A stretch of 64,000 nucleotides of DNA from Spizellomyces punctatus DAOM BR117 (GCF_000182565.1 NW_015971552.1:369353-433352); one strand, 5' to 3'. Counted from the stretch's first letter, positions 21,668 to 31,420 are shown. The notes: a model not told the origin generated them from the letters alone. Numbers and translations: made by a program.

Positions 21668-24600
21668 TCACATACAACTAGGAGTTGCACCCGTGTCCAT
21701 TAGATAATGCGATACACCACCCGACTGGCCTTGCATGATATTTTTTGAAATCCCTACACCTCCTTTAACCTGTAGAGCACCTGTAGAGACTGTTGTTGCA
21801 TCGCTTGTATCATTAGCAACAATGGTAGCGACAGACAAGGGTGTAGTCATTGTGATTATATCTTGTTTCGAAGATAGCGATGTTTGCAATGAAGATATGT
21901 CTGACCCGTAATCGACAATGTTCAAAATACTTCGAACTTCAATGTCGTTTTGAAGAATAAGACCATTGACATCATCACCCATGACAAACATATTGCTCAT
22001 CGGTTGCATGGATGCAATGGAATCAAGTAAAGGACTTGCATCTTGCTTACCAGATAGGTCAACACTCGTTACACCCAGAATGTCTCGTACCTCTGCTGGC
22101 GTCTTCACAGAAAAGGTAGTTCCATCATTTCCTATGATAAAGGAATTTGTTGATGGAACAAGACCACTTAAAGAGGACAACAAAGGACTCGATGGTTGTA
22201 ATGTGGAAATCGCTGAGGAAACATAACTCTGTGTTGCGACTTGAGCACTATTTGCAAAAATGTTACCACCGACATAAAGCGCCTTACCAATTCCAACACC
22301 ACCCTTGACTTGGAATCCCCCTGTTGTTGACGATGTAGAGTCGGTTGTGGTATTCACTACCACGGAACCAGAGGACAATATGTCTAAAGTAGATGTGGTA
22401 TTTGTAGTCCCAAAGCGGAAGTTCGTACCTATAGTCCGCATACATACATCATTGGCCAAATCATTGAAAAACATTTGACCATTGGTTGATGGACTGAACG
22501 AAACAAAGTCTCCGGCATTTGTCCCTGTACCCCATCTGAAACCTAGTCCTGTACCTTTACCACTGTATACCGAACTTCCAACATAAAGATTTTTAGAGAC
22601 CCCGACTCCACCTGCAACCTGTAATGTGCCTGTAGCCGTTGACGAGGAGTCAGAAGTACATGTAACTTGGGTTATTCCGGTGTTGGAAATTTTGAAGACA
22701 TAGCCGATGTTGTTATAACTGCAATTCAATCCGAAGCCCCCTGCGGCTAATACTCCATCCGGCGAAGCCCCTGCTACGCGAAGCCCCCATGTCACATTCG
22801 ATGCCGAATTGACCAGCGACATGAATGTTGGCGAAGATCCATTTTGAACACTCAAATAACCATTTGCAGTAACAGAAGCAAGACTCAGATTAGTTGATGT
22901 AGTGATGTTGTTCTGTTTCCCAGAAAGCAGTGTGTTCACACCAGCATTTGTAGCAATATCGAGGATGCCTTTTACTTGAGTCGAAGTGACATTATCCAAA
23001 GTTGTTCCCGTTGAGGAATACAACCAAGAGTCAGGCTGCACCGTCATCATGTACAGGCTATTAGTTGTAGCGTTCATAGGCTGCTTCGATGCGAGTGCAG
23101 TAGTGACGGCATTGTTGTTGTTATTAACTGTGGTTGTCAATGAAGACAAGGTTTGACTTATTGGAGCGGTGTTATCAATTACAAATTTCTGAGTTGCAAC
23201 TTCAATACCTCCGATGTAAGCCATTCCACCAATATATGCATCAGTTGATACTCCTAGCCCGCCGCTCATAACAACATTCCCTGTGGGGTCCACTCGAAAA
23301 ACATATCCCTTATCTTGGAAAGAAGAGTATAGGCCGAGAACTCCAGAAGGTAGGTTTCCATTTGCAGTACCGGAAACATGAATTCCCCATGTCTGTGCTG
23401 CGCTAGTGTTCCCAAGTGTAATTGCAGTAGCATTGGTGTTTGAATTCTGTACTGTTAAACCGCTCAGGTTAAGCGAACTTGTTGCGCTTATTAATGGCTG
23501 ATATGCGCTGAGGATTTCATCTTTGGGTACAATCCGGAAAAAACCGCCATTTCCACCCATCAAAAAAGTGCCATCGGCCGGGGTCAGACTACTGATATTG
23601 TCAAGCAAAGGAGATAAGTTTTGCTTCAATTCTAATCCTGTTGTTACAAAGGATTCCGTGGCTACTTTCACTCCATTTGTGTATATATCACCACCAAATG
23701 TAACATTATTCGAAGTTAATGCCGTTATCTGGCTTGTCACCCAAGGCTTGATCAACTCGTTATCATAATCCCTTAGCATAGAGAGGTTGATTGCTTGCTG
23801 AGGGTACTCATATTTGATGCCTCGATAACATGAAGGCGTATCAAACAAGAGACGAGTACAACCTCCAATAGGATCAGAAGCAATTGCGACATTGCTCCCG
23901 GGTTCAAGTGGTGGCATGAAGGTAACAGGGTCTATTGGTTCATAAACGGGGTTTCCATCGCCATCGAGTATAGGTTGGCCTTCCGCATCTCGTTGAACCT
24001 TACGTTTGCGTGACCCTCCGAAAATCATTCCCCAAGGGAACGTTGAGATGATTGGGAGGATGGAGTTTACAGCCATAGGGACTGTCAAGGGCGGGGAGAC
24101 CATCGCTGGAAAAGGTACGGTTGATAATGGAGTTGCTCTGGACAAAATAACAGTGTTGCCTGATGGAACATCCGTTTTTAACACTTCTGTGGTATCAGTC
24201 TGTTCAGTATTATCGGTATCCCTTTGTTTCGATAACGGCGTAGGGTCAATGAGTGTAAAGTTGTAGAGCGGGTACGAACCTGTTATTATAAGGTTTGGAC
24301 TGTTACTTACGAATTGTGGCAGAATCATGTTATACTGAATGGTATTGCCGACAACGACCACACTCCCGTATGAATTGGTTGATCCGATGTAATTGCCTTT
24401 CAAAGTATCCCCCACCCGAAGAACGGTATCGCTTCCTGTAAGAGAACATGAAATCAGATCTCCCGAAACTTGCACGCCATTAATACCTCTTAGGTTCGTT
24501 GACAAAATCGCACCATTTTTTTGCAGTCCAATTCCCGCAGCGATGTTTGAACTCAGAACACCATTGTTTAGAGTAAGATCGGGTGACTGTGCTGTTAAAC

Positions 24601-26020
24601 TCAGTCTGAGGTCGTTGCCCACCCTGGTTACTCCTTGGGAGGCGGTAAACTTATCGCCTATGGTCCCGCGGCTGAGCATCGTTAAGCCAGAGTTGGCATC
24701 AACTTTTAGATCGAGTTGAAGGTCATTCTGTACTCTCTCAATACCATTGCTGCAAGTCAGTACGTCTTTAATGGTATCTGCTTTGACCATTTGGAGACAA
24801 CTGCCAGCCTCGCATTTGAGAGAGAGCACCACATCATTGGTCGTTCCCAGTCTAATGGAGACGCCATTAAAGTCCTGAAAAATGTAGCCACCTGTTAACT
24901 GGTTACCTATAACTCGAACTGTTTTGTTATCAACGAGCACACCGATTTCGCGTCTTCCACTGAACTCTGGTCCGACAGCAATAGCCCCGGTTTGGCTGCC
25001 TTGGTAAAAATTGGCCATGTAATCTTTACTCACTGCATAAGAGCCTCCTCCAATAGCAGGTAATGTTCCGCTTAACTTTACATTCGGGACACGCAACTCT
25101 TGAAGCGTGGACGAATAGGTGAATGAAGGACTTCCTGAAAAACCGTATGTTAGATTCCCATACAGGATTTGTTCATAGCCGGGTGATTTCAGGGATAATC
25201 TAGAGCCGGCTTGAGTGAATGTAGAGGTATCAGTCATCAATCTAATTGCCGTTGTGTCTACTTCCCCTAAAGCATCTGTTAGTTCACTCAGAGATGAGAA
25301 GCCGAAATCTAGCCAACTGCTTCCTATATCTAAGATTGAGTCTGCTCCAGACGATGTTTTTATCGCCCCGAACGCCTTGAACAGTTGACTAGTATTGGTT
25401 TCCAATTCGTCTTCATTGTTCACCTTTAGACTTTTATGAAGTTTGATTCCAAGGCCATTATCGCGATACAATGGTTTCTTGAGTGTTTCCAAAGGCGGAG
25501 GTGGTGGAAAGTTTACTGATAAGCCATTTTCAGTAATGGATAATGAATCGTCTGCACGAATACCAACTGTGCGTATTTCATAATCCCTATACAGTGGAAA
25601 CTCATAATTGTCCGGAATCACTTTTAGTTTTTCTTGTTCTACAGTTAAAGATGAATCGTCAATCTGAAGTTGGATATCATGATCCTCTTTCGAGTAGACA
25701 AGAGGTTGATGCACAGATGCGTCGATTGTGGTCAACCGACTCTCCTCATCAATTTCAAGCCTCTTGTTATCAACATTTAATCCAATGGATACGACGCCAT
25801 GTTCATTCGTACAAGGTAAGCATTCAGAGGTGGTTTCAACCTCGTTGACTTTAAGTTCACCATTTTCATTAGATAAATGCTTAAATTCTCCAACATCGAA
25901 CCCCTTTATCTTGGCTCCAGCATCGAAGCCTACCATTTCGCCTGTCACATATGGAGATAAGAGATTTGTGTTATCTATGGTACGTAACCCCGTTGAATTT
26001 CTACTGTTTATTCCACTCAT
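21668..26020 (-). CDS. Giant repetitive fibre-like virion protein
   Basis: 1450 residues from ATG 26020 to UGA 21670-21668. The N-terminal third is polar; the rest consists of repeats such as GTLQVAGGVGVSKNLYVGS, GGFQVKGGVGIGKALYVGG and GALQVKGGVGISKNI spaced by Ser/Thr/Asn-rich strands. This 'TTGA-L-x-V-x-GGVGI-x-x-N-L-Y-V-G' repeat is known from fibres and tail-spike-like proteins of large DNA viruses and phages. A basic patch GGSRKRKVQRD interrupts around 670. The stop falls inside the repeat region and the frame continues for 409 codons. The regulatory palindrome at 26083-26106 lies 63 bp upstream. Role in host attachment is inference from repeat type. Confidence 0.8.
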   Translation of the reverse strand: MSGINSRNSTGLRTIDNTNLLSPYVTGEMVGFDAGAKIKGFDVGEFKHLSNENGELKVNEVETTSECLPCTNEHGVVSIGLNVDNKRLEIDEESRLTTIDASVHQPLVYSKEDHDIQLQIDDSSLTVEQEKLKVIPDNYEFPLYRDYEIRTVGIRADDSLSITENGLSVNFPPPPPLETLKKPLYRDNGLGIKLHKSLKVNNEDELETNTSQLFKAFGAIKTSSGADSILDIGSSWLDFGFSSLSELTDALGEVDTTAIRLMTDTSTFTQAGSRLSLKSPGYEQILYGNLTYGFSGSPSFTYSSTLQELRVPNVKLSGTLPAIGGGSYAVSKDYMANFYQGSQTGAIAVGPEFSGRREIGVLVDNKTVRVIGNQLTGGYIFQDFNGVSIRLGTTNDVVLSLKCEAGSCLQMVKADTIKDVLTCSNGIERVQNDLQLDLKVDANSGLTMLSRGTIGDKFTASQGVTRVGNDLRLSLTAQSPDLTLNNGVLSSNIAAGIGLQKNGAILSTNLRGINGVQVSGDLISCSLTGSDTVLRVGDTLKGNYIGSTNSYGSVVVVGNTIQYNMILPQFVSNSPNLIITGSYPLYNFTLIDPTPLSKQRDTDNTEQTDTTEVLKTDVPSGNTVILSRATPLSTVPFPAMVSPPLTVPMAVNSILPIISTFPWGMIFGGSRKRKVQRDAEGQPILDGDGNPVYEPIDPVTFMPPLEPGSNVAIASDPIGGCTRLLFDTPSCYRGIKYEYPQQAINLSMLRDYDNELIKPWVTSQITALTSNNVTFGGDIYTNGVKVATESFVTTGLELKQNLSPLLDNISSLTPADGTFLMGGNGGFFRIVPKDEILSAYQPLISATSSLNLSGLTVQNSNTNATAITLGNTSAAQTWGIHVSGTANGNLPSGVLGLYSSFQDKGYVFRVDPTGNVVMSGGLGVSTDAYIGGMAYIGGIEVATQKFVIDNTAPISQTLSSLTTTVNNNNNAVTTALASKQPMNATTNSLYMMTVQPDSWLYSSTGTTLDNVTSTQVKGILDIATNAGVNTLLSGKQNNITTSTNLSLASVTANGYLSVQNGSSPTFMSLVNSASNVTWGLRVAGASPDGVLAAGGFGLNCSYNNIGYVFKISNTGITQVTCTSDSSSTATGTLQVAGGVGVSKNLYVGSSVYSGKGTGLGFRWGTGTNAGDFVSFSPSTNGQMFFNDLANDVCMRTIGTNFRFGTTNTTSTLDILSSGSVVVNTTTDSTSSTTGGFQVKGGVGIGKALYVGGNIFANSAQVATQSYVSSAISTLQPSSPLLSSLSGLVPSTNSFIIGNDGTTFSVKTPAEVRDILGVTSVDLSGKQDASPLLDSIASMQPMSNMFVMGDDVNGLILQNDIEVRSILNIVDYGSDISSLQTSLSSKQDIITMTTPLSVATIVANDTSDATTVSTGALQVKGGVGISKNIMQGQSGGVSHYLMDTGATPSCM

Positions 26021-26082
26021 GTTATATTGTAGCTAGGAAGTAAAATTTGAGGAGCTTGGCAAAAGACGAAGCGCTCGACGGT

Positions 26083-26106
26083 GCCCATCTTATCGATAAG
26101 ATGGGC
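26083..26106. promoter_or_regulatory. Perfect 24-bp palindrome upstream of the fibre gene
   Basis: GCCCATCTTATCGATAAGATGGGC, the longest of the three related palindromes. It lies between the end of the gene at 26117-27589 and the start of the fibre gene (26020). It could also act as a terminator hairpin for the upstream gene, but the same core stands before the TIR gene, which favours a regulatory site. Confidence 0.6.
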
Positions 26107-26116
26107 GATAAAACCT

Positions 26117-27589
26117 TTACACTATCTTCTGTTTCTTCCTCGGTGGAAGTGTGACATCCTCTGCACCTTTTCTTCTTCTACTTCGAACTGTAGGTTCCAC
26201 ACGCAGTGTCGATTGTGTTTGTGCAGGAGGGACAACATATTCCGCTTCACGTTGTCCTCTTAGACAAGCGAGAGGACGTACTTCGCTTCCCAAGTCTGCG
26301 GTTAGCGGTACTAGCGTTGGAGGGTTAAGTGCCGTCGGTGCTAAGACTGGATCAACATTTACCCTTCTCCTGCGGGAAGCACGTACAGACCTCTCGACTT
26401 CTTCAGGATTTTGCAACACTATCTCCTCTAGAGGAGGCTCCTCTACATGATCGGCAATTCTCCGTCTTTTTACCGTCTGCTTATCATCTGGTTGTTTATA
26501 CTGTCTTCTTTTTGTACCATGAGGAGCAACCCCAGCAAAAATCACATCCGGAGGATGTGGAGCAACAGGTGTTGCTGGAGGAGTTACTGGCTCTATCGCA
26601 TCATGCTCCGCTCCTCCTGTTTTTTGCTTCTTTTTATTCCCTCTAGGAATCGGCGGGGGTGCATTTGCTTTCCTTTTAGAACCTGCTAATATGGTTGCTT
26701 CCTTACCTTTGAAGTGAAATGGTGTTCTTGCAGGTACCGAGACAAACTGATCATTGATGGAGTTTCTCTCTAAAACATCCGCTACACCAGATGGATCATG
26801 GCGGTCATTCAGAAGTACTGTATCATGTGGAATTGTTGCGCTACGAGGCATTGTTTCCACGGAGGCATCGATTTGAGGAGATTCCACATGTATCTGTTGA
26901 GTCGACCCAGGAAATCCTCCTGGAATAGGTGGAATGTAACTATCAGCCATTAGATGCGCTGGCAGTGAAACTGCAATGCCAGTCGCATGATTGACACGGT
27001 CATTTCCAACTGCATCTCTTCGTATCTCTGTTTCTCGAGTCAGGATGACTGGCTCTACAGGAACACTGTTTACATTGCGTGGTTGCGCCGGTATCTCATT
27101 TCCATTCGGTGGTGCCTGAAACATTAAGCCTGTTTGGGAAGTCACTGATGCTGGATAGGAATACACATGCCCTGATTCATCAGGAATCGGTAATCCTGAA
27201 AGGGAATTTTGCGTTCCAATGGTCAATGCACTCCCTTGTCGACTTGGAGTAATCGAATCAAGATACTTCTGTTTCTTACGATAATCTTCTTCTGCTTTCA
27301 CATACTCAAGACCATCCTTATAAGCCTTTGTTGTTTGTTGGGCAGCCGATAATTTCAGAACATCAGAAGACGAGAGCCTCGGTTCATATTTAGGTTCAAC
27401 GTAATTGGTCTTTGTCGCTAAGTCTTTTTGATGGATCAACCTGTTCCACGAATACACTACTTGTGGTCGCCCGAGGTCATCGACCTTTGAATAGTCTAGA
27501 GCGACCCCAACTTGTCTCTTTTGCAAATTAGGAATCGGTGGCGAAACAGCATATGTATCACTCAAGTAATTGGCTCGGTAATATGCCAT
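26117..27589 (-). CDS. Proline-rich basic viral protein of unknown function (490 aa)
   Basis: 490 residues. N-terminal 130 residues look folded (RPQVVYSWNRLIHQKDLATK; AYKDGLEYVKAEEDYRKKQK), followed by a long Pro/Val/Ser-rich region probably disordered, with several basic clusters (GSKRKANAPPPIPRGNKKKQ, GTKRRQYKQPDDKQTVKRRR) and a basic C-terminus (RRRKGAEDVTLPPRKKQKIV). The clusters look like nuclear localisation or DNA-binding signals. It lies among capsid genes, in the same direction, so a core or scaffold protein is plausible. No family recognised. Confidence 0.65.
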   Translation of the reverse strand: MAYYRANYLSDTYAVSPPIPNLQKRQVGVALDYSKVDDLGRPQVVYSWNRLIHQKDLATKTNYVEPKYEPRLSSSDVLKLSAAQQTTKAYKDGLEYVKAEEDYRKKQKYLDSITPSRQGSALTIGTQNSLSGLPIPDESGHVYSYPASVTSQTGLMFQAPPNGNEIPAQPRNVNSVPVEPVILTRETEIRRDAVGNDRVNHATGIAVSLPAHLMADSYIPPIPGGFPGSTQQIHVESPQIDASVETMPRSATIPHDTVLLNDRHDPSGVADVLERNSINDQFVSVPARTPFHFKGKEATILAGSKRKANAPPPIPRGNKKKQKTGGAEHDAIEPVTPPATPVAPHPPDVIFAGVAPHGTKRRQYKQPDDKQTVKRRRIADHVEEPPLEEIVLQNPEEVERSVRASRRRRVNVDPVLAPTALNPPTLVPLTADLGSEVRPLACLRGQREAEYVVPPAQTQSTLRVEPTVRSRRRKGAEDVTLPPRKKQKIV

Positions 27590-27654
27590 ACTAGGTTTTT
27601 TCCTTTGCTATGTAGAGCTGAAAAAATAATATCTCTTCTGTTCTATAAATCAAG

Positions 27655-27954
27655 ATGCCTAATTGGTTTTCTAAAGCGAAAGCAAAGGCAAATGTTCTGT
27701 GGAATAACGCGCCGAGTTTTCTTACAAAGGCCCGCAACTTTGCTAACAATGCTGTGAAGCATGCTGTTACAGTAAATAAACATGTCCAACATGTGAATAA
27801 ACAAGTACAAGAATCTCCTTTATTTTCACAGGGTATTCGGGAAAAGTCACACAAGATTTCCAGTCATGGTGAGACTGGGGTGAGGAAACTACAAGAACTC
27901 CACAAGAACGCTGACGACTTTGTGGAACGGGTAAGGGGAGGTCCTATCGAGTAA
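27655..27954 (+). CDS. Small basic helical viral protein (99 aa)
   Basis: Starts MPNWFSKAKAKANVLWNNAP; mostly alpha-helical in appearance, rich in Lys, Asn, His and Gln, with an amphipathic N-terminus. It is head-to-head with the 490-residue gene, 65 bp apart; a TATAAAT (27644-27650) is directly before its ATG. Size, position beside the capsid gene, and amphipathic character suggest a minor virion protein, perhaps membrane-active in entry, but this is only a positional guess. Confidence 0.55.
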   Translation: MPNWFSKAKAKANVLWNNAPSFLTKARNFANNAVKHAVTVNKHVQHVNKQVQESPLFSQGIREKSHKISSHGETGVRKLQELHKNADDFVERVRGGPIE

Positions 27955-28053
27955 ACCTATTTTGTTCACTTCACAGCGCTCCTTCGAGTTTGAAAAGCAA
28001 GAGCTTCCTTTTTTACAGAAAATGTTTATGCATCGAATAATTCAAAAATTACA

Positions 28054-29307
28054 TCACACCACAGTTACTACTGCTCCAATAGAAAGTGTAACATTCTCGT
28101 GGTATGACGTTACCAGCCTAACCTTTTGGGTCGGTGCGACTGCGTGTTGGGTGTGTATGCGCATAATTCCGTCACTGCCAGTAAATGAGAGTGCCGCATT
28201 ACTGCCTTCATCCTTTGATGCAAATGACCAGCCAAATGAGAATGCCTTGGAATCATAGTCGGCGTATGACGTATCCATCTCCCCGAGTTGGTCAAAGTTG
28301 TTATTTGACAACTGGGTGACAAGCAGTGTTTGATTATCACTTGGTGAATGCGTAAAACCCTGGTTTCCAGCAGGAATGGTAAGATTAGGGCCTAGTGAAA
28401 TTCTCCACTCGCGTAGTCCCTGTGAAGAATACATTAACGCTTTATCTTTTGTCTGGTCATTGAGAACGTCGTCGTCCACAAAGGCTGATTCGAACCCAAC
28501 CAGTGAGCGAACACCGCTCATGTGGAGAAGGAATGTATTTCTGTTACCACCGGAGCAAGCATTCTCGGTCTGTGTTGATCTAACATAGTCATAGAATATT
28601 GACTTACCATCTGATATAGCACGAGTCGCGTTAACCACAGTAGTAGGCGGTGGTGTAATGTATGGAACTAAACAGCGGATATTGGAAACCCAAATCTCAC
28701 CTACACCAGCACTTGTAAAAACTGTGTTCGGGTCTGCGAGGGTGATGATAATTTCCAATGCCTGATTACTCAGACTCCAAACTGGGAAGTACTGGTCATT
28801 CGATGGATGGCAGAAACCGACTAAGGGGTGGTGATTAATGGAAATGGTACTTGATGTTGCAAAGATATTGGTGTTTCCATATCCGGAAAGTTGGCTCAAC
28901 AATTTCTTACTACCGGCGGATAGATTGCGGTATGTTTGTACTAGATAAAGAGGATAGTTTGGAATGTTAACAACAGTTTCTCCCCCTGCTTTGATGGTTA
29001 ATGATTGAATAATGGATTCTAAGCCAAGATACATGTTTTTAACACCTGTACCAGGAGTTATCAAGTTTCCTGCATTATCGTATGCAGAAACATCCATGGA
29101 GAGAATGAGTTTTTGCAGAATGAAACTCACCGAATTAGAGTCACAAGTTATCTTGATTGGGGTCAGGTTACGACTTTTTGTCATATATGTGCTTTGACCA
29201 ATCGGACTATAGATTGACACGCCTTCCCCACGGGGGTCTGAGTACCCCCTCGCGAACGTATTCGTCGAGAACAGCCAATTACATGGTACTGCAACTTCTT
29301 CTGACAT
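28054..29307 (-). CDS. Major capsid protein candidate (double jelly-roll type)
   Basis: 417 residues, strand-rich throughout, no signal peptide. It opens MSEEVAVPCNWLFSTNTFARG and includes a long first sheet region (SNSVSFILQKLILSMDVSAY; QSLTIKAGGETVVNIPNYPL), a middle GEIWVSNIRCLVPYITPPPT at about the domain border, and a second strand-rich half ending KVRLVTSYHENVTLSIGAVV. Two halves of similar size fit a double jelly-roll fold, and it is the only gene in the element of suitable size and composition next to the penton and ATPase genes. I infer the role from these points; no short signature exists for this family, and a structure prediction would be decisive. Confidence 0.6.
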   Translation of the reverse strand: MSEEVAVPCNWLFSTNTFARGYSDPRGEGVSIYSPIGQSTYMTKSRNLTPIKITCDSNSVSFILQKLILSMDVSAYDNAGNLITPGTGVKNMYLGLESIIQSLTIKAGGETVVNIPNYPLYLVQTYRNLSAGSKKLLSQLSGYGNTNIFATSSTISINHHPLVGFCHPSNDQYFPVWSLSNQALEIIITLADPNTVFTSAGVGEIWVSNIRCLVPYITPPPTTVVNATRAISDGKSIFYDYVRSTQTENACSGGNRNTFLLHMSGVRSLVGFESAFVDDDVLNDQTKDKALMYSSQGLREWRISLGPNLTIPAGNQGFTHSPSDNQTLLVTQLSNNNFDQLGEMDTSYADYDSKAFSFGWSFASKDEGSNAALSFTGSDGIMRIHTQHAVAPTQKVRLVTSYHENVTLSIGAVVTVV

Positions 29308-29350
29308 GTTTGTTTACTGAATTGCAAAGGAAAAAAAAATGGAAGATTTT

Positions 29351-29899
29351 TCAGCCAAAAATGCCACCATAGTTGTCCTCCTCAACATTGTCCTCCTCAA
29401 AGAACGGTGATCTAGAGTCAAAGAATGGTTCATCATCACCGAATTTCAAAATTACGCTCTTTTTTTTAGATGGACGTATTGCTGCTGGCTGCGCCTTTGC
29501 TGCTAGTTTGGTTCTCTTGCTCCTAGTTGTTGTTGGTGTTGGTGTTGGTGTTGCCTTCATTCCTCGCTTCGTGTTTCGTCGTTCTTCCCTTGCTAATCGC
29601 TTCTGTTCCTTCTCCTCTTCAAGGATGCGTTTGGCCTCATCGATTTTACGCTTCTTCTCTTCCTCTTTCCTTTGCTCTTCACATTTCGCCTGCATCTCAC
29701 GTAACTGTGCGGCTCGGGCCTTTTGGGCCTTCTCCAATGCTGCCCTTTGCTTATCCGTCATTGGACGTTTTACTTTCTGCGTAGGAGTTTGTTCTGGTTT
29801 CTTTTCTGCTTTTTGAACAGGTGCTTGTTCAGCGGGTGATTCTACATTCTCTTGTGGAATGGTACTCGATTCTTGATGATCTTGAGTTTGCTCTTCCAT
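29351..29899 (-). CDS. Charged coiled-coil viral protein (182 aa)
   Basis: N-terminal Gln/Glu/Pro-rich stretch, a central highly charged helix (residues about 45-110; ALEKAQKARAAQLREMQAKC, RKEEEKKRKIDEAKRILEEE) predicted to be a coiled coil, then a basic Thr/Pro segment with NLS-like RSKRTKLAAK and an acidic C-terminus (FFEEDNVEEDNYGGIFG). It lies between the capsid and penton candidates in the same direction with short gaps. A scaffold or genome-binding core role is possible. No family recognised. Confidence 0.6.
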   Translation of the reverse strand: MEEQTQDHQESSTIPQENVESPAEQAPVQKAEKKPEQTPTQKVKRPMTDKQRAALEKAQKARAAQLREMQAKCEEQRKEEEKKRKIDEAKRILEEEKEQKRLAREERRNTKRGMKATPTPTPTTTRSKRTKLAAKAQPAAIRPSKKKSVILKFGDDEPFFDSRSPFFEEDNVEEDNYGGIFG

Positions 29900-29945
29900 T
29901 GTTTTTTCTTACTTAGCTTCTGAGAAAAAAAAAATTAGACATCAA

Positions 29946-30665
29946 TTAGACATCCGCAACATCGTCTGAAAATGCAAACCGAACGGTTAACGGGCTGTTG
30001 AGTGCAACTTCCAAACCGGTCATCAAGTCAATAAGATAGAATTCGATTTTGGAGATAGTGTCATCAACAGGGAGCCATTCTCCCGCATCATTTGTCCAGG
30101 TGATTACATCTCCAAAACTATCTGGGACAACAGTGGCTACTACTGATTGCACGGAATCATCGAAGTCACTGAGGTAGCGGCTTCCCTTGACTTGAATGTT
30201 GCTGGTTAAAAGCACCAGGTAACTTCCCGAGAGGTTAACTGGATTCTTCAATGTTACCGTTTGGTAATACCCAGTCTCGGTCCATCTTGACATTCCTGTA
30301 AGTATGTACGCCGTTGTTCCTCTCGACGCTGGCAAAATTTTGAATTTCTTAGGCCCTGTCGCAGTTATGGAAATCTTCCTGCTCACACCATCATAAGTAA
30401 CAGTATAGCCCTGTGTTCCGGCCGTGCTCATAGCGTCAGCCACTGCGTTTGGAAAATTGGCGATACTATAGTTCCCAGGAGCAATGGTTCCACTATAAAT
30501 CGTGCTATCTCCTTCCTCTGCAAAGGCTATAGTATTGTTTGCAGAGGAAACAAGGTCCCAATCTTGGAGAAAGGAAACCGAGAGAACCTTCATCATTTCC
30601 ATTCTCCGGGGGGGAATACTGAATGATCGAGATTTTAAGGAACAATATGTGACTTCGTTAATCAT
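29946..30665 (-). CDS. Minor capsid / penton protein candidate
   Basis: 239 residues, strand-rich. It contains IAPGNYSIANFPNAVADAM followed by YTVTYDGVSRKISITATG and FKILPASRGTTAYILTG. This 'G-x-Y-[ST]-x-x-x-[FL]...Y-x-V-x-Y-D...K-[IL]-x-[IL]' layout is common in penton-like minor capsid proteins of PLVs, virophages and Polintons. The C-terminus (SKIEFYLIDLMTGLEVALNS) resembles the 'functional' or second sheet region. It is head-to-head with the packaging ATPase with only 41 bp between starts, as in many related viruses where both are late genes. The upstream-most Met is used here; MEMMKVLSVSF at residue 22 is an alternative start. Confidence 0.65.
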   Translation of the reverse strand: MINEVTYCSLKSRSFSIPPRRMEMMKVLSVSFLQDWDLVSSANNTIAFAEEGDSTIYSGTIAPGNYSIANFPNAVADAMSTAGTQGYTVTYDGVSRKISITATGPKKFKILPASRGTTAYILTGMSRWTETGYYQTVTLKNPVNLSGSYLVLLTSNIQVKGSRYLSDFDDSVQSVVATVVPDSFGDVITWTNDAGEWLPVDDTISKIEFYLIDLMTGLEVALNSPLTVRFAFSDDVADV

Positions 30666-30706
30666 TTCCTTTCCTTCCTTTATGTAAAGAACAAGGAAAT
30701 TTTAAA

Positions 30707-31420
30707 ATGGGATATAAGCCACGTGCAATTTTTCCTGTGCATAAAAAGAAAAGAGATCCAAGAGTTCCAGAAGACATTGCTAGCCTCCCTATATGCACGA
30801 CTTTGATCGCACCTCGAAAAAGTGGGAAGAGCGCTCTTGTTTGTGGTCTGATAAATGATGTATATGCCAAGTTAGTCGATCGAGTGATAATAATGTCAGA
30901 TACGGTTGCATACGACGCATCTGTGAAGGTATTGGCTGAAACCACAAAGCATAAAAACATCTACTATACTGATGATGTGTCTAATGCATCCATAGCAAAG
31001 ATTGTTGATGAACAAAAAGCGGCACCTGACAAGTCACTTCTATTGTTCATCGATGATTCTGGAGATAGTGCCCAGTCAAAGGAATTAAACAAGGAATTGT
31101 CCAAACTCTATACGAAAGGGAGACATTTCAATATTTCTACAATCGTAGCCATTCAGAGTGTGACTGGGCAGTTGAGTAATAAAATGAAGGGATGTTCGAC
31201 TGAATTTATTATTTTTCGTAACAATGCGGAGGATCTGAAACTCCTTGCTAAGATGCTCACTTCTGCTTACAAGACATATGAAGAGGTTCTTGCCTATCTT
31301 ACTGAATCTACAAAGGAACCCTATGCTTTCTGTTACATGAATTTAGCAGCAAACAACGCCAGAGAAATGTATCGATACTGTGACTCTATTGGGTTTCACG
31401 ATTACTTTCTAAACAGTTGA
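30707..31420 (+). CDS. Genome-packaging ATPase (A32 / FtsK-HerA type)
   Basis: 237 residues. Pumps viral DNA into the capsid (family knowledge). Walker A APRKSGKSALVCGLI (residues about 36-50), Walker B KSLLLFIDDSGD (about 110-121), and a following helix GRHFNISTIVAIQSVTGQLS carrying the conserved Gln typical of the A32 clade sensor region. Length and order match Polinton and PLV ATPases. The C-terminus is MYRYCDSIGFHDYFLNS; a shortened copy of that tail recurs before the integrase gene. Its last 12 bases overlap the end of the gene on the opposite strand. Confidence 0.9.
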   Translation: MGYKPRAIFPVHKKKRDPRVPEDIASLPICTTLIAPRKSGKSALVCGLINDVYAKLVDRVIIMSDTVAYDASVKVLAETTKHKNIYYTDDVSNASIAKIVDEQKAAPDKSLLLFIDDSGDSAQSKELNKELSKLYTKGRHFNISTIVAIQSVTGQLSNKMKGCSTEFIIFRNNAEDLKLLAKMLTSAYKTYEEVLAYLTESTKEPYAFCYMNLAANNAREMYRYCDSIGFHDYFLNS

